64,000 bases of DNA, taken from NCBI RefSeq assembly GCF_963678635.1, contig NC_087063.1, forward strand, positions 7,470,386-7,534,385, given 5' to 3'. The notes under the pieces were generated by a model, which made no database searches, was not told the origin of the DNA, and saw only the letters and a program-made list of their open reading frames with translations. Origin of the DNA: Symsagittifera roscoffensis. Lineage: Eukaryota; Xenacoelomorpha; Acoela; Convolutidae. The translations under genes were made by a program, and so were the position numbers. Of the stretch, positions 49,986 through 61,620 are shown one piece after another; positions within the stretch are counted from its first letter, which is position 1, and every line of letters begins with the position of its first letter.

Positions 49986-52185
49986 CAGTGTGGAAGTGAC
50001 AAATTGTACCAGAGAAAGAACAGCTGCATTCTCAAAAACTCTTGTTGTTCTTAGATTTTGTGATCTCTTAGAAAAATTTATACGATAGATTTATAATTTA
50101 ACGAATTTAATCTTGAAAAGTAGTTGTTCTCAAACAAAAATTTTGGATGTATATTCAAAGGGTATCAAATGCGAAATGTCAGGAAAGTAGGTTAATTGTC
50201 AAATTGAACAATTTTTCACAAGGGTTTTTAAATTTCTGAGCATTTTTAATAGAGATCTTGAAAAGAAACTAAAAATGAATTAACCATTCAAATTTAGCGC
50301 AGCATGTTATTTTTTGGCGCAGTTTTTTGTTGCGACCTCAAATAGGGAAAGAACTTTGTATTCAGGTGTTTTAGTTTTTGTCACTTGAAATTAGGTACAC
50401 ATATAAACTTCAATGATGGTCCAGGAATTTTTTTGCCTTAGACAAATTTAGAGCTGATAGTCTTGATTTATTGCTTTTACAAGTTGCTAAGATTTAAATG
50501 GTGTTTGCTAATCAAACCAGTTCTAGTTTGTCCATTAGAGCCATTAGTTATAGCCATTAGGCAGCTTTGAGCTCCTCTCGCTTCGCTACACGTTCAAAAA
50601 ACGGCAATGGTTTGAAAAGGTAGTCGAATTTGTTTTGTTTTGCTTTATTGAAAAACTAATTGATTGGAACCTACGTTTTTTGCACAGAAACCGGCTATTA
50701 TTGGTGAAATAGCGATTAGTTCAAACACAGACCCACGTTTGTTCAAAACTGTCGTTAGCTAGAGAATTCCTTAGTTTTAATTATGACTTCAAAGCGTTTT
50801 GAGACTTTAGCACTAAAAACTGCTCTGTTGAAACAAGTCCTGTTGAAACGAGCGTGTTCCATATTGCAAAAACTATTCTTTCAGTGTCTAAAATATCCAA
50901 TTAAAGAACTGCAAAGAATCTCTAATTAACTGGATAATTTTTGCAGACGCTTCTTTTTAGTTTTCTCTGATTTTAAATTCTAGGTTGGAGTTAAGGCGAA
51001 ATGAAACGTAACTAGTGCTCCGTTTTTTATACTTGACAATAGAAAAGTTGAACTGTTTTATTAAATTTGAAACTTCGCAGTTCGGTTTCCAGTTTCTTAG
51101 GTTTTCAAATTGACCAAATTGTTAAAACCTCATTTGAGAAAAATCATGTGAGCTCCCAATTAGTTCGATTCCTCATGTTATTTTGTACTTGTTTGTCGTG
51201 AGTAATCTAACATTCATTAACGAAAATTACAAATTGCAATTTAGCTCAAGATAGGACTGACAGAAAACCAACGAGAGGCTCGTTGAAGGCTGCCCCTTAC
51301 TTAATGACATCATACCAATTTTAAAATATTAAAAGAAATGAAGATCAAACAAGAGGCTTTTTCATTTAAAAAACTTACATATAGCGCGATCAAATTTACT
51401 AAGAACTATATCTATCAAAATAAGGCCAGTAGAAAAGAGAGGTGACGCAATCACATGCTTATTCGAGTATAAAATTAAGATTTTCCGCAAAATAAAATTA
51501 TTTAGTTACCATGAGAAAGACAAGTAGATCCAGTTTTTTAGAGCCAGTAATTCATTAGTAATTCATTCGCTAGTTTTTTTTCGAACTTCTTTTCCTTAAG
51601 TCCACCGCCCGGTCCCTTCAACGAGTGATATTCCATTTGAGAAAAATCATCAGCTCTGAGCTCCCAATTAGTTTGACACCCAATGTGAAATCATGGTAAT
51701 CTTTTGGGCTAAGCTTGATGCTAATAAAAAACGTTTGAAACGTAAATGATGTGCAACTCTCATTTTGCTAACTGTTTGATTTGTAGAGACATATAAGAAG
51801 TAATTACCTGTTAATTGTTTTCGGATTATGAATTTAAACTTTGTTTCAAAAACTCGATCCAGGTGCTTAATATTGAAAACAGTTAACCAGCGAAAAGTTT
51901 TAAGGAGGCTTCGAAATCATATTCAATCTGTTTTTATGTATTTTTAGCGTCTTTCAGTCATTCCTTGAGTCTGAAAGAAGAAGACGAGAAAATAAGTTCA
52001 TTATAATCAATTAGTGTAAACTTAGCAGTCTGGACTACGAGATTACTTCTTTACATCCTTTTCTGACTTGTTTCGTGACCGGCAAGGGAAAGGCCGATTT
52101 CTAACTCGTGTTTACGATATCCAATTTAATAGGATTTTTACTTGGGGTGAGGTTTCCTGTATCGAATTCTGCTGCGCTCACTTTT
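49986..52185 (+). other. PIK3C3 3' flank, no gene seen
   Basis: AT-rich, with a family A copy at 50331-50700 (GAACTTTGTATTCAGG; end CACAGAAACCGGCTAT). No canonical AATAAA within the first 250 bp after the proposed stop. No convincing ORF. Confidence 0.45.
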
Positions 52186-52190
52186 CTCGT

Positions 52191-52348
52191 CCCAGCTGTT
52201 TTATTCGACTTCAAGCCCAACTCTCAAGTTGGGCTTGATGAGCCAGCAAGTAATCTTGGGCTTGATGAGCCCAGCTGTTTTATTCGACTTCAAGCCCAAC
52301 TCTCAAGTTGGGCTTGATGAGCCAGCAAGTAATGAGCCAGCAAGTAAT
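52191..52348. repeat. 79-bp tandem duplication, each unit with a perfect 12-bp stem
   Basis: The unit CCCAGCTGTTTTATTCGACT...GATGAGCCAGCAAGTAAT starts at 52191 and 52270. Each holds TCAAGCCCAACT, loop CTCA, AGTTGGGCTTGA (first stem 52211-52238, second about 52290-52317). A partial third repeat (GAGCCAGCAAGTAATCT) follows. Confidence 0.85.
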
Positions 52349-52349
52349 C

Positions 52350-54316
52350 TAAAAAATTGCCTCTCGCGGTTCAAGTAGACGGTAATTTTCAATCCAGTGA
52401 ATCCTTTTTTAATAAAGGATTTCTAATTTCTGCTTTGCTCATGCACTACAACTTTCGACTCACTTTGACAGTCACTACTATTCGATATCAATTGGACATA
52501 AATTTTCCGTCAGTCCGATTTGCCGCTTCAAGCTCTCAAATTGTTCTGCCTTTTTGAGGCTCTCTTGTACCCTACAAATCCTCATCTTTAATTTAACTTA
52601 ACTTTGGTTAAAATCACGCAATTCCTTATCAGTCCCGACATCCGCTTGTTTTGCTCATCTGCGAATGTCTTATAACTACATCCCCATAAAACTTCGGAGT
52701 CTTTCATCAATTTTGTCCACTTATTATGTACAGGTATGTGGTAGGTGTCACAAATTGACACAAGCAGACAATTGTCATACGATCCTAATTTAATAGTTCT
52801 TCTTGACCTCAGCGAACTCTAGCACTTGAGTTCAAATCAACATCCAAAGTTTACTTACTGAGCCTTCCAGGTTTTATTTTAATTCTCCCGATAACGTTTC
52901 GACATCCAGTGGGTACTTGGACACCTTTTTCATGGGTAGCTATCTCATTTCAAGCATCTGAAATTCTCATCTATCTTCTGTTCCAATCCCGTCCTTCTAG
53001 ATATCAAGGGAACGCAGCTCGGCTATCAGGGTCAAATTAAGCTAAAATTTCACCTCCGGTAACCGTTATCATTTGTGTCCAAGGGTTTTGAGGGGTTTGC
53101 GTTTTGCATGCGCATGTGTAAGCAACTCCAGTATTCCTCCTCTGAGTACAATAACATTAGATTTGTTAGTTCCAATTTGGGGGAGGGGTTTGGTCGGTTT
53201 TGTTTTACCTTTCTTTCTGGCCTATGAGGGACTAATTTTTCAAAGGATCGAACCATTCCGGATTCGAACTTTGTTTGCTTGTCTTTTTAACTTTTTTGTT
53301 GGTGAATACCAAGCTACTTACTACTCATTAGCTTTACTATACTGCCTACATTTCCCAAGAATTTGCCGAAAGTGTATTAGGATCACCGAACTCACACTTA
53401 GTTTCCATTTTCACGATTTGAAATAACCAATTCAGTACGCTTGATATAAATGTTGAAAACAAGCCAATGTGTCCAAACAAAGCATTTTTTAGATCTTTTT
53501 GTATGTGAGCTAATGTTCCAGAGAAAGGTTTTACACACATTAAAGTGAATTCGAGACATACTAATGTTCGTTTTGAAACGATCAGTATTGTAAAAGTGAA
53601 GTATAAACACCATTTGCATAGAAAACTGTGAACATACTCGTACAATACACAACTGTAATGTTGCTGAAATATTTTGACTTGCCTTCGATTTGAATGAAAG
53701 CAAAAAAAGACAAATGTAAGCTGATTTAAAGTTTGTTGCCATCATTAGACTGTGAGAGAGTCTAAAGAAAGTTGCGTATGATTTTTCAAGTCAATATATA
53801 ATGCGGATTGTACTCTGCTGATTTTATTTTTAACTGAATGCTAATACGTGGGCAATATTGAAAAAATAGCATCTCGCATAAAATTGATAGGATTCTATTG
53901 AGCAGTAAGGTATCACAATTGCATGGAAAACGAGCATTTAGACTTTTCAGCTTTCTGTGTTACTAAAAATTCCCACCTCTGCTATCGATTGGAAAACATT
54001 TAATCGGAATTAGCTGCAACCTTAAGACAGGATTTTTGATTTCTTCTCTTTTTTCTAAATTATTGAGCGAGTTACAAAAAATAATCGTAGTTTTTGGTTT
54101 AGAAAATCTATCCAAATTGAATTTCGAGTAATTCAAAGTGAAATTTGATTATTTTGAACTTTGCTCTGAAACGCTCAGTGTTGTTTATTTTGAACTACAA
54201 AAAATATCTGAAAAAAAAACTTTATTAATGCAGTTGCTGTGTTATGTCGATGCGGCACTTCCATGTTTGTCAGTTTTTCTCAATTTGTTGAATCATGGCA
54301 ATGTGTTATAGCAGAA
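52350..54316 (+). other. Intergenic, no gene supported
   Basis: Base composition is slightly less AT-rich at 52.4-53.4 kb. ORFs of 117 codons (53073-53426, +) and 115 codons (53398-53745, -) show no recognisable motif or conserved pattern. A good splice acceptor near 53000 (CCGTCCTTCTAG) has no clear exon after it. Confidence 0.4.
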
Positions 54317-56935
54317 TCGTTCTATCGTGTTTTCTAAAAGTGAATTATGAACTTTCAATAACAAATAATTTGATACAATTGTTAATTTTAGATTAACTTC
54401 TTTTATTTACGGAATTTTAAGATCAAAACTGGCTACTACAATCATAAAGTTAAGTTTATGGATCGTTCCGTAATTTGTTTAATATCAGCAGTTTTTACAA
54501 AAATATTTCTTGTTTGAATTTTTGTTTAAAATCATGTATATTTCAAAATTTGTAATTTGCAAAATGTAAGGCCATCTAAATAAACCATTTTCATTTTTAA
54601 AAAATATATAACAAGCACTATTGTTCAACGTAACTGTTGAATGTTTTTTATTGTCTTCAAAAACGTAATTTAAAAAATAAATTTTTCAGAAAATCTTTTT
54701 TTCTTACAACATTTTTTTGAAAAAAGAAACTCAATTGATTACAAAAATGTGATGTGGATCGTTTGATTAGTTTTTAGAGCAGCAAAAACTGAAAAATTTG
54801 TTCACTTGTGATTGCAAAATTACATTTTTTAAGTGGTCCATCATTTGAATTGAAAATTTTATCAAAAGTTTTTAATTCAATTTATTTTCTTGAGCTAAGA
54901 AAGTTATACTTTTCTTGTTTAAAACGTTTGTTTTGTGGTTATGACGGTTTTGAAATTGGTTACAAAAATGCGCTGTGGATGGTTTTATTAGTTTTTAGAG
55001 CAGCAAAAATTTTGAAAAAAATGTTCACATATTGCAAAATTACTTTTTTTTATTTGATCCATCATTTGAATTAAAAACTTCATCAAAAATTTTAAATCAA
55101 TTTATTTTTTTGAGCTAAGAAAGTTATTTTTTTCTTGTTTGACACGTTTGTTTTGTTGTTATTGAAAATAAGCTTTTTTGTATTTTCCGACATGCATATT
55201 TCAAAAAGTTTTAAAATCAATTCTTTGTGTTTCTTTTAAGCTCGAATTTTGGATCGTTCTATCGTGTTTTCTAAAAGTGAATTATGAACTTTCAATAACA
55301 AATAATTTGATACAATTGTTAATTTTAGATTAAATTCTTTTACTTACTGAATTTTACGATCAAAACTGGCTATTACAATCATAACGTTAAATTTATGGAT
55401 CTTTCCGTAATTTGTTCAATATCAGCAATTTTTATAAAAATATTTCTTGTTTGAATTTTTGTTTAAAATCATGTATATTTCAAAATTTGTAATTTGCAAA
55501 ATGTAAAGCCATTTAAATAAACCGTTTTCATTTGAAAAAACAAGCACTATCGTTCAACGTAACTGTTGAATGTTTTTTATTGTCTTCAAAAACGTAATTT
55601 GGAAAATAAATTTTTCAGAAAATCTTTTTTTCGTACAACCTTTTTTTGAAAAAAGAAACTGAATTGATTACAAAAATGTGCTGTGGTTCGTTTGATTAGT
55701 TTTTGGAGCAGCAAAAACTGAAAAACTTGTTGATATAAAAACTTCTTCTCTTGTGATTGCAAAATCACATTTTTTTAAGTGGTCCATCATTTGAATTGAA
55801 AACTTTAACAAAAGTTTTTAATTCAACTTGTTTTTTTGAGCTAAGAAAGTTATACTTTTCTTGTTTGAAACGTTTGCTTTGTTGTTATTGAAAATAGGCT
55901 TTTTTGTATTTTCCGACTTGCATATTTCAAAAAACTTTAAAATCATTTCTTTGTGTTTCTTTTAAGCTCGATTTTTGGATCGTTCTATCGTGTCTTCTAA
56001 AAGTGAATTATGAACTTTCAATAACAAATAAATTGATACAATTGTTAATTTTAGATTAAATTCTTTTTTTTACTGAATTTTAAGATCAAAACTGGCTATT
56101 ACAATTATAATGTTAAGTTTATGGATCGTTCCGTAATTTGTTTAATATCAGCAATTTTTATAAAAATATTTCTTTTTTGAATTTTTGTTTAAAATCATGT
56201 ATATTTCAAAATTTGTAATTTGCAAAATGTAAAGCCATTTAAATAAACCATTTTCAGTTTAACAAACAAGCACTATCGTTCAACGTAACTGTTGAATGTT
56301 TTTAATTGTCTCCAAAAACGTAATTTAGAAAATAAATTTTTCAGAAAATCTTTTTTTCTTACCACCTTTTTTTGAAAAAAGAAACTCAATTGATTACAAA
56401 AATGTGCTGTGAATCGTTTGATTAGTTTTTGGAGCAGAAAAAACTGAAAAACTTGTTGACTTAAAAACTTGTTCTCTTGTGATTGCAAAAGTACATTTTT
56501 TTAAGTGGTCCATCATTTGAATTGAAAACTTTATCAAAAGTTTTGAATTCAATTTGTTTTTTTTTTGAGCTAAGAAAGTTATACTTTTCTTGTTTGAAAC
56601 GTTTGTTTTGTGGTTATGACGGTTTTGCAATTGGTTGCAAAAATGCGCTGTGGATCGTTTTATTAGTTTTTAGAGCAGCAAAACTTTTGAAAATATGTTC
56701 ACATTTTGCAAAATTACTTTTTTTAAGTGATCCATTATTTGAATTAAAAACTTCATCAAAAAAATTAATTCAATTTGTTTTTTTTTGAGCTGAGAAAGTT
56801 ATACTTTTCTTGTTTAACACGTTTGTTTTGTTGTTATTGAAAATCCACTTCTCTGTATTTTCCGACATGCATATTTCAAAAAAGTTTTAAAATCATTTCT
56901 TTGTGTTTCTTTTAGGCTCGAATTTTGGATTCGGA
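54317..56935. repeat. Tandem array of three long units (about 937, 726 and 950 bp) with internal subunits
   Basis: Each unit starts TCGTTCTATCGTGT(T/C)TTCTA (54317, 55254, 55980) and ends TTTGTGTTTCTTTTAAGCTCG. Units 1 and 3 contain two copies of a roughly 220-240-bp subunit (TTGATTACAAAAATGTG... then TTGGTTACAAAAATGCG...; 54735 and 54957, 56390 and 56631). Unit 2 has only one, which accounts for the length difference. Non-coding; the small ORFs inside are repeats of each other. Confidence 0.88.
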
Positions 56936-57110
56936 CGTGTTCTTTTTAATTCTTTACTTTTTTGTCACTGTGTTTCATATTGCTTGAAACATACTGGGCT
57001 AAATCTACGACACCTCAACTTCGTCTTGATGCAGCCAGTGTTGTAAAAGTGAAGAGAAATAGTTCATCTGCGTTGAAAGACGCATAAACGCAAAACCGTC
57101 ATAAATAAAA

Positions 57111-57645
57111 ACAAGACTGCTCGTACCAGGGCAAAGCCCTGAATGTTCCGACCGCCTTTTAATGTTTATGGAGCAGTAATAACATTTAAGAAATTAAATA
57201 AAATAAAACAAAATGAATTTTTTTTCTTCTAAAATTTGAATTTTTTAAATGAAAATCATCCCCCACACTCCATATTAAGTACAAAAGGATAAATTTCGCT
57301 CCTTGTAACAAATCAATTATGGCAAATAAGTTTCTTTCAACCAATTTGGAACGATTTCTAAGACGGATTAACTCTCCGCTTACACGTTAATAGCGCGAAA
57401 TATATCGCGCGTTAATTTTCCCAAATTGGCCAAAATGGCAATCTTTAAACCTCCGTAACTTTACGAAAAATGATCACAGGTGAAATATCTTTTCAAATTT
57501 AAGCTCAGGACAACAATACCTTTCGAATGATATAAAAAAAAATTCCGTCAAAAATGGCTAGTTAAAAAGTCGAAATTTGTCTGAAGAAAAAAAACCCACC
57601 CCGAGCACAAGTATTCCGTTACTTTAGTATCGAAAGTCGGAACAA
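57111..57645 (+). repeat. Repeat family B, copy 1
   Basis: Starts ACAAGACTGCTCGTACCAGG, then GGCAAAGCCCTGAATGTTCC (hairpin CAGGGC-AAA-GCCCTG) and GACCGCC. It ends ATCGAAAGTCGGAACAA. GTTCCGAC at one end and GTCGGAAC at the other form inverted ends. The middle has the palindrome GCGCGA-AATATA-TCGCGC (57393-57410). Copy 2 at 63338-63885 is nearly the same along its whole length by eye. No ORF. Confidence 0.8.
57393..57410. other. GCGCGA-AATATA-TCGCGC palindrome inside family B
   Basis: A GC-only arm pair around an AT core in otherwise AT-rich DNA, flanked by TTAA on both sides. It is conserved exactly in the copy at 63622-63639. Confidence 0.7.
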
Positions 57646-58915
57646 TGAATATTGAAAGAAAATTTTAATGCCGTCATTAAACGTTAAGAGCATTTGATGA
57701 AAATTTATGATTCATTTTCCTCTTTGTGCGAACAGTTTTGTGATTTTATAAAACATATAATTAATGCAGGGAAACATTTTTTTTTGTATTTTTGTGAATA
57801 TGAATTTAATTTAATTTTTTTGTCTGTATACAAACATCTCAAAAACAAAAACGTCCTCGACGTAAAGCTCCGTCTTGTCTTGCTCAGTTTGAAACGTGGA
57901 TGTATGGCTAATTAATCGTTAAATAGCTCCATAAAAATAGTCAATACAGTATATAAAATAGGTTTTTGCAAATTTGTATGGTCTGTCATCAATATGTCTC
58001 AGACAGTTTCACCATCAAAAATTGCTGGATAAAAAGTGAAGGTCAACTCAAAAGCAAAGTTATGTCTGAAAGTTCTTTATTTTTGAGGTGAGCTAGTCAA
58101 TTCATATAATGATCTAAATGATGCAAACCCTAATCGATCAAGATCTTGCAAGATTCTTTAGAAGAAGATGCATCTCTCTTTAAAAGATTTTGCAAGATAA
58201 CATCCCTTGATCGAAATCTACGAATTGTTATTTGAAATTAAGTTTGGGGGAAAATCGTCAAAAACATTTTCCAATTTTTAGACCAAATTGAACGAAATTT
58301 GGTGAAGCCTTGAACTCAATTATGATGATACTCATTTCAATTCTACTGCAATTTTTGATTGATTCTAGATAGTTATTTCTCGTAATTCAGTTTCAATTTA
58401 ATTTAATTTTCTTTTTTTTATCAAAAAAAGGAAAGAGTTTGAGAAAGAAAAAACGTTTCTATTATTTGGATTTTTTAGATTTTTTTGTTTTCCGGTCATT
58501 TTTGAGCCTCCTGATATTTGGTGGTCATAATTTTCTGTGATAATTGCACAGCTAATGGCTACTTTTAACTACTTTACTTTTTGACTTTTCTAAGTGCTTC
58601 ATTCTTTCCTGTTACTATTTCCTTGGTAAAGAGAGAAAAAGGAAAAGGAAAATAAAAATGACGCCTACGCATTCGCAGATCTTTTTAGGTTTATACATGA
58701 CATAACCTGGTTAAAAATTAACGATTAGGGTCAGCCTTAACTTGGAATTGTTAGTTGGTTAGATTTAGTTAAGACCATTTATCCATGAACCGCATAATTT
58801 GATTTAGAGGTGCAATTAAGTCTGAAGTTTAATCTTCTTTAATCGCAAATTTTATGCCAGTGACCCAAAATTCACGACTTCAATTAAGGCAAGTAATAAA
58901 AATTTTACGAAGCAA
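57646..58915 (+). other. Intergenic, no gene seen
   Basis: AT-rich. A worn 3' end of family A (GTGGTCATAATTTTCTGTGA, TTGCACAGCTAATGGCTAC) is at 58515-58562. The ORF at 57694-57915 has no recognisable features. Confidence 0.4.
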
Positions 58916-58916
58916 A

Positions 58917-58924
58917 TTATTTAT
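58917..58924 (-). terminator. Polyadenylation signal for the 59.07-59.86 kb gene
   Basis: AATAAA on the minus strand (TTTATT on plus), about 150 bp after the TAA/TGA-side end of the coding exon. Position fits a short 3' UTR. Confidence 0.5.
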
Positions 58925-59073
58925 TATATACCATATTTTAACATCAAACATGAACGTGAAATTCACTCTTTTTCTGTGGCATATAAAAGCTTCTTTTTTG
59001 GCATCAAAATAAATATATAATTTGACTAGAAATGACAAAAAGTTCAACATAATTAATAATTAGGTTATTTTCA

Positions 59074-59864
59074 TTAAGCGCTAGTTTCTTTCATTTCGAT
59101 ATGCTCCTCGATTTTATCAGGGTTATCTTTTCCGTTGTTTCGCTCAACTGCCTTGGCATTATTGCACAAATCATTGTTCGTCGTACGTGCCGAAGCATTT
59201 CGGGTCGCTCTCACCGACGAAGTATAGCCGTTTGTTTGTTGTCGCAGCTGTGCCGAGTACCTAGCGAGTCGCGGGCAGGCTTTATTGACGAATTTCAGGA
59301 AACATTTCCAGAAAAGTGGGTTTCTGTAGAAATAGGTGTAGGGGGCGAACAAAATCAACAAAGAGAGCATTATAGAAGTCGTAATTGAAACTAGAAAATC
59401 GTTTCTTGCTCGGTTTTTCTGGCATCCGATGTATAAACAAAAACCGTAATAGAAGTTGCGTGCAATTATAAAAAAAATTGTTCCGGTGATGAGCGCTACA
59501 AACCCGTAAAGCAGACGCAGTTCTTTCTTGTAAGCCTCTTGTTCGTTTTCAGTGTCCGTATTTCCGGTTAAACTCTCTCGTTCCAGTTTCGGCGCCGGAG
59601 CCGAAACGGATGACGTAATTTTGATGCCTCGTGCTCGTTTGAGGGCTTCTTGGAATACGTAGAAGTAGAGAAACACTACTACTATGAAAGCGGAAATGTA
59701 GAGAGCGAAGTTGATGATGATGTTGATTATTTCGGGAGTTATGCTCGTGGGGGGGTTTTTGTAGTTGTAAACGTCGTGGAAAAACGACTCGTAGAAACAC
59801 ATCGTGACTGTCTGGAAAATGACGTCACATACAGTCAGTCCGATCCAAATGAAGCCAAAAGCAG
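59074..59864 (-). CDS. Multi-pass membrane protein, last exon; resembles the C-terminal half of a 7TM receptor
   Basis: The minus strand has a strong acceptor TTTTGTTTCAG before 59864, so the ATG at 59940 is probably intronic and the exon starts at 59864. The frame gives AFGFIWIGLTVCDVIFQTVT (helix), an outside loop, INFALYISAFIVVVFLYFYV (helix) and a charged Ser/Glu-rich loop of about 45 residues (KRARGIKITSS...). Then come LLYGFVALITGTIFFIIARN (helix), CLYIGCQ, and ITTSIMLSLLILFAPYTYFY (helix) ending RNPLFWKCFLKF. A 110-residue hydrophilic tail rich in Asn, Arg and Thr follows. Four helices with a long third inner loop and a P-x-x-Y plus basic amphipathic segment after the last helix suggest helices 4-7 and helix 8 of a receptor. 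The classic CWxP and NPxxY motifs are absent, so a named family is not possible. Earlier exons are not found in the window. Confidence 0.65.
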
Positions 59865-59952
59865 CTGAAACAAAAGTAAAATATATTTTTTTGGAATCAT
59901 ATGTTACTAAACCCAATAGCAAGTGATGAATCAGTAACATGGTACAAAAATT

Positions 59953-60102
59953 GGATCTCTTTAACTATATCCCCCCTTTTGCGAAATGGGGGAGATTCGT
60001 AACTAAGTATAAAATTCTCATGTGCTTAACTGTTGGTTTATTTCTTTATAGGGGTGATATTTGTTACTAGGTACTCGAGGGGGGATATAGTCAAAGAGAT
60101 CC
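59953..60102. mobile_element. Short inverted-repeat element (MITE-like), 150 bp
   Basis: The ends are 24-bp inverted repeats with a single mismatch: GGATCTCTTTAACTATATCC plus CCCC at the left, and its reverse complement at the right. No ORF. It has an inner CCCCCC...GGGGGA hairpin. It lies just upstream of the membrane-protein exon on the minus strand. A shorter relative is at 62006-62088. Confidence 0.8.
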
Positions 60103-61250
60103 CAAAATTTATATACGCTAACCCGTTGAGTTATTCCTTTGTAGGGGGGAGGGGTTATTTAGCAGGTACTATGGATGGTTTTTAATAAAGGCTGAAAATG
60201 ATTTCAAATTAATCAATCTCCGCTTGGCAGACCTAGATTATGAAAACTGATTGTTTAGAGAAGACTGAAAAAACCCGCTAGCGAAACAGATTCTTCCGTT
60301 CTTCGGTACATTTCTGCTTATGATAAAATTGACAGATTTGGTTCAAAATTTGACACATTTTTATTGCGTGCTAGGCAATCAGGAGACGATGTTCGGTGCG
60401 AGAAAAAACGCCTCAAAGAGTTTTGCAATCGGGCAAAAACGGCAATTAAATTTGTGGCAACCCCCACTCTGCTCACGCTACTGAGGGTAATTATAACATA
60501 CCATGATTCTGCTGATTTAGCTATTTGGGGGGGGGGGGGGGGGGGGTGAGGGAGATTTTTTTAAGCTCTCAATTGACTAACTGCATCAAAATCAATATAT
60601 GGTCCCCAGCACTTTCAATTTGAGGTGTCCATTGAACATTTGATTTCATGTCAAATTCAATAACAGTCTGCAAGCTGAATATTTAATCAGAATTAGACTT
60701 GGTGAATTTGGATCGGTGTGGCTATATTTACCATTTGAAAGACGGTCAGCAAGCATACCAATTAGTTGCATTTATTACAACTTTTGGATCAACCGTAAAC
60801 CCCCCCCCCCCCTCCCCCTAACCCCCACCATCGATTTAAGGTGACGTCAGTACGGACTTCTCAAAACTTCAAAGATAAAATAAAATTATCTAACTAACAT
60901 GTCAGATCAAACTATCAAAATATAGTTGAAATTGAAAAATCCGTTTATTTGAATTTTTTGCCCAATAATATTAACTGTTTAGAATTAACTTTCAAGTTTA
61001 AATCCTTGCGACAAGACGCTATATGGTAGATCCCAGTTTTCAACCATTCTTTCTTTCTAGTATCGCCAAAAGAATTTCGAGCCAAAATAAACTCGACGAA
61101 AAAGTACCGCGTGACATTAAATAAGCTCAAAACAAATTCCAATCAAGTGAATAACGTTTAAAAAACAGCACTCTCTCTTTTTAGTGCGCAAAAAAAACGG
61201 TGAAGAAAAAAGCGAAAAAAAAAATTATATATATATTTTTTCAGATGGGC
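60103..61250 (+). other. Intergenic with long G and C runs
   Basis: A 20-base G run at 60527-60546 and a 13-base C run at 60800-60812 (followed by TCCCCC) bracket about 250 bp of ordinary DNA. A further short G-rich stretch near 60143 resembles the inner part of the 59953 element. No gene seen. Confidence 0.5.
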
Positions 61251-61251
61251 A

Positions 61252-61620
61252 GGGGCGGATCTAGGATTTTCTCGAGGGGGGGGTGCGGATTTTCAAAAAT
61301 TTTCAAAAAATTGATTTTTCGAGCTCTCCCAATCCGAAAGCACTGTTTTTCCCCTATTTTGGGCAAAAATTTAACCCCCGCAGGCAAATTTTTGAAAAAA
61401 CAGTCAAAAAAGCCGTTTTTGGGCACTTTTTGAAAAATGTTGACAAAACAATCGCGTTTTTTTGGCGCGCGCTCCCCCTCAAAGTTAGTATATATTGGCG
61501 CCAAAGGCGCCTTTAGAAAAATTTTAGGGTCGGTGTCGGTCGGCCAAAAATGGATTTCTTAAAAAGTATCCAAGGGGGGACCATTTGGGTCGGCAGGGGT
61601 GGAATCCCTGGGTCTGCAGA
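61252..61620 (+). repeat. Repeat family D, copy 3
   Basis: Starts AGGGGCGGATCTAGGATTTT, contains GGCGCGCGCTCCCCCTC and TTGGCGCCAAAGGCGCC, and ends GGGTGGAATCCCTGGGTCTG. The start and end resemble inverted ends of a DNA-transposon derivative. The copy at 22021-22450 is inverted relative to this. Confidence 0.6.

Noticed and set aside
49991-50057. Alternative last exon after AG at 49992 containing LYQRK
   Set aside because: The AG follows too closely on the stronger acceptor at 49970, and the encoded tail is longer than the family end with no Trp.
50984-51004. Alternative PIK3C3 last exon (VGVKAK-stop after AG at 50983)
   Set aside because: Weaker acceptor and wrong length; the exon at 49971 has a better pyrimidine tract and the expected four residues.
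53073-53745. ORFs of 117 and 115 codons on opposite strands
   Set aside because: No motif, no start context, and no neighbouring splice-linked frames; they overlap each other in AT-rich sequence.
54808-56788. Repeated ORFs of 60-101 codons within the tandem array
   Set aside because: They recur only because the array repeats; frames shift between units and have no protein-like pattern.
54317-56935. CRISPR-like array
   Set aside because: Units are hundreds of bases long without short direct repeats and unique spacers, and the genome is eukaryotic.
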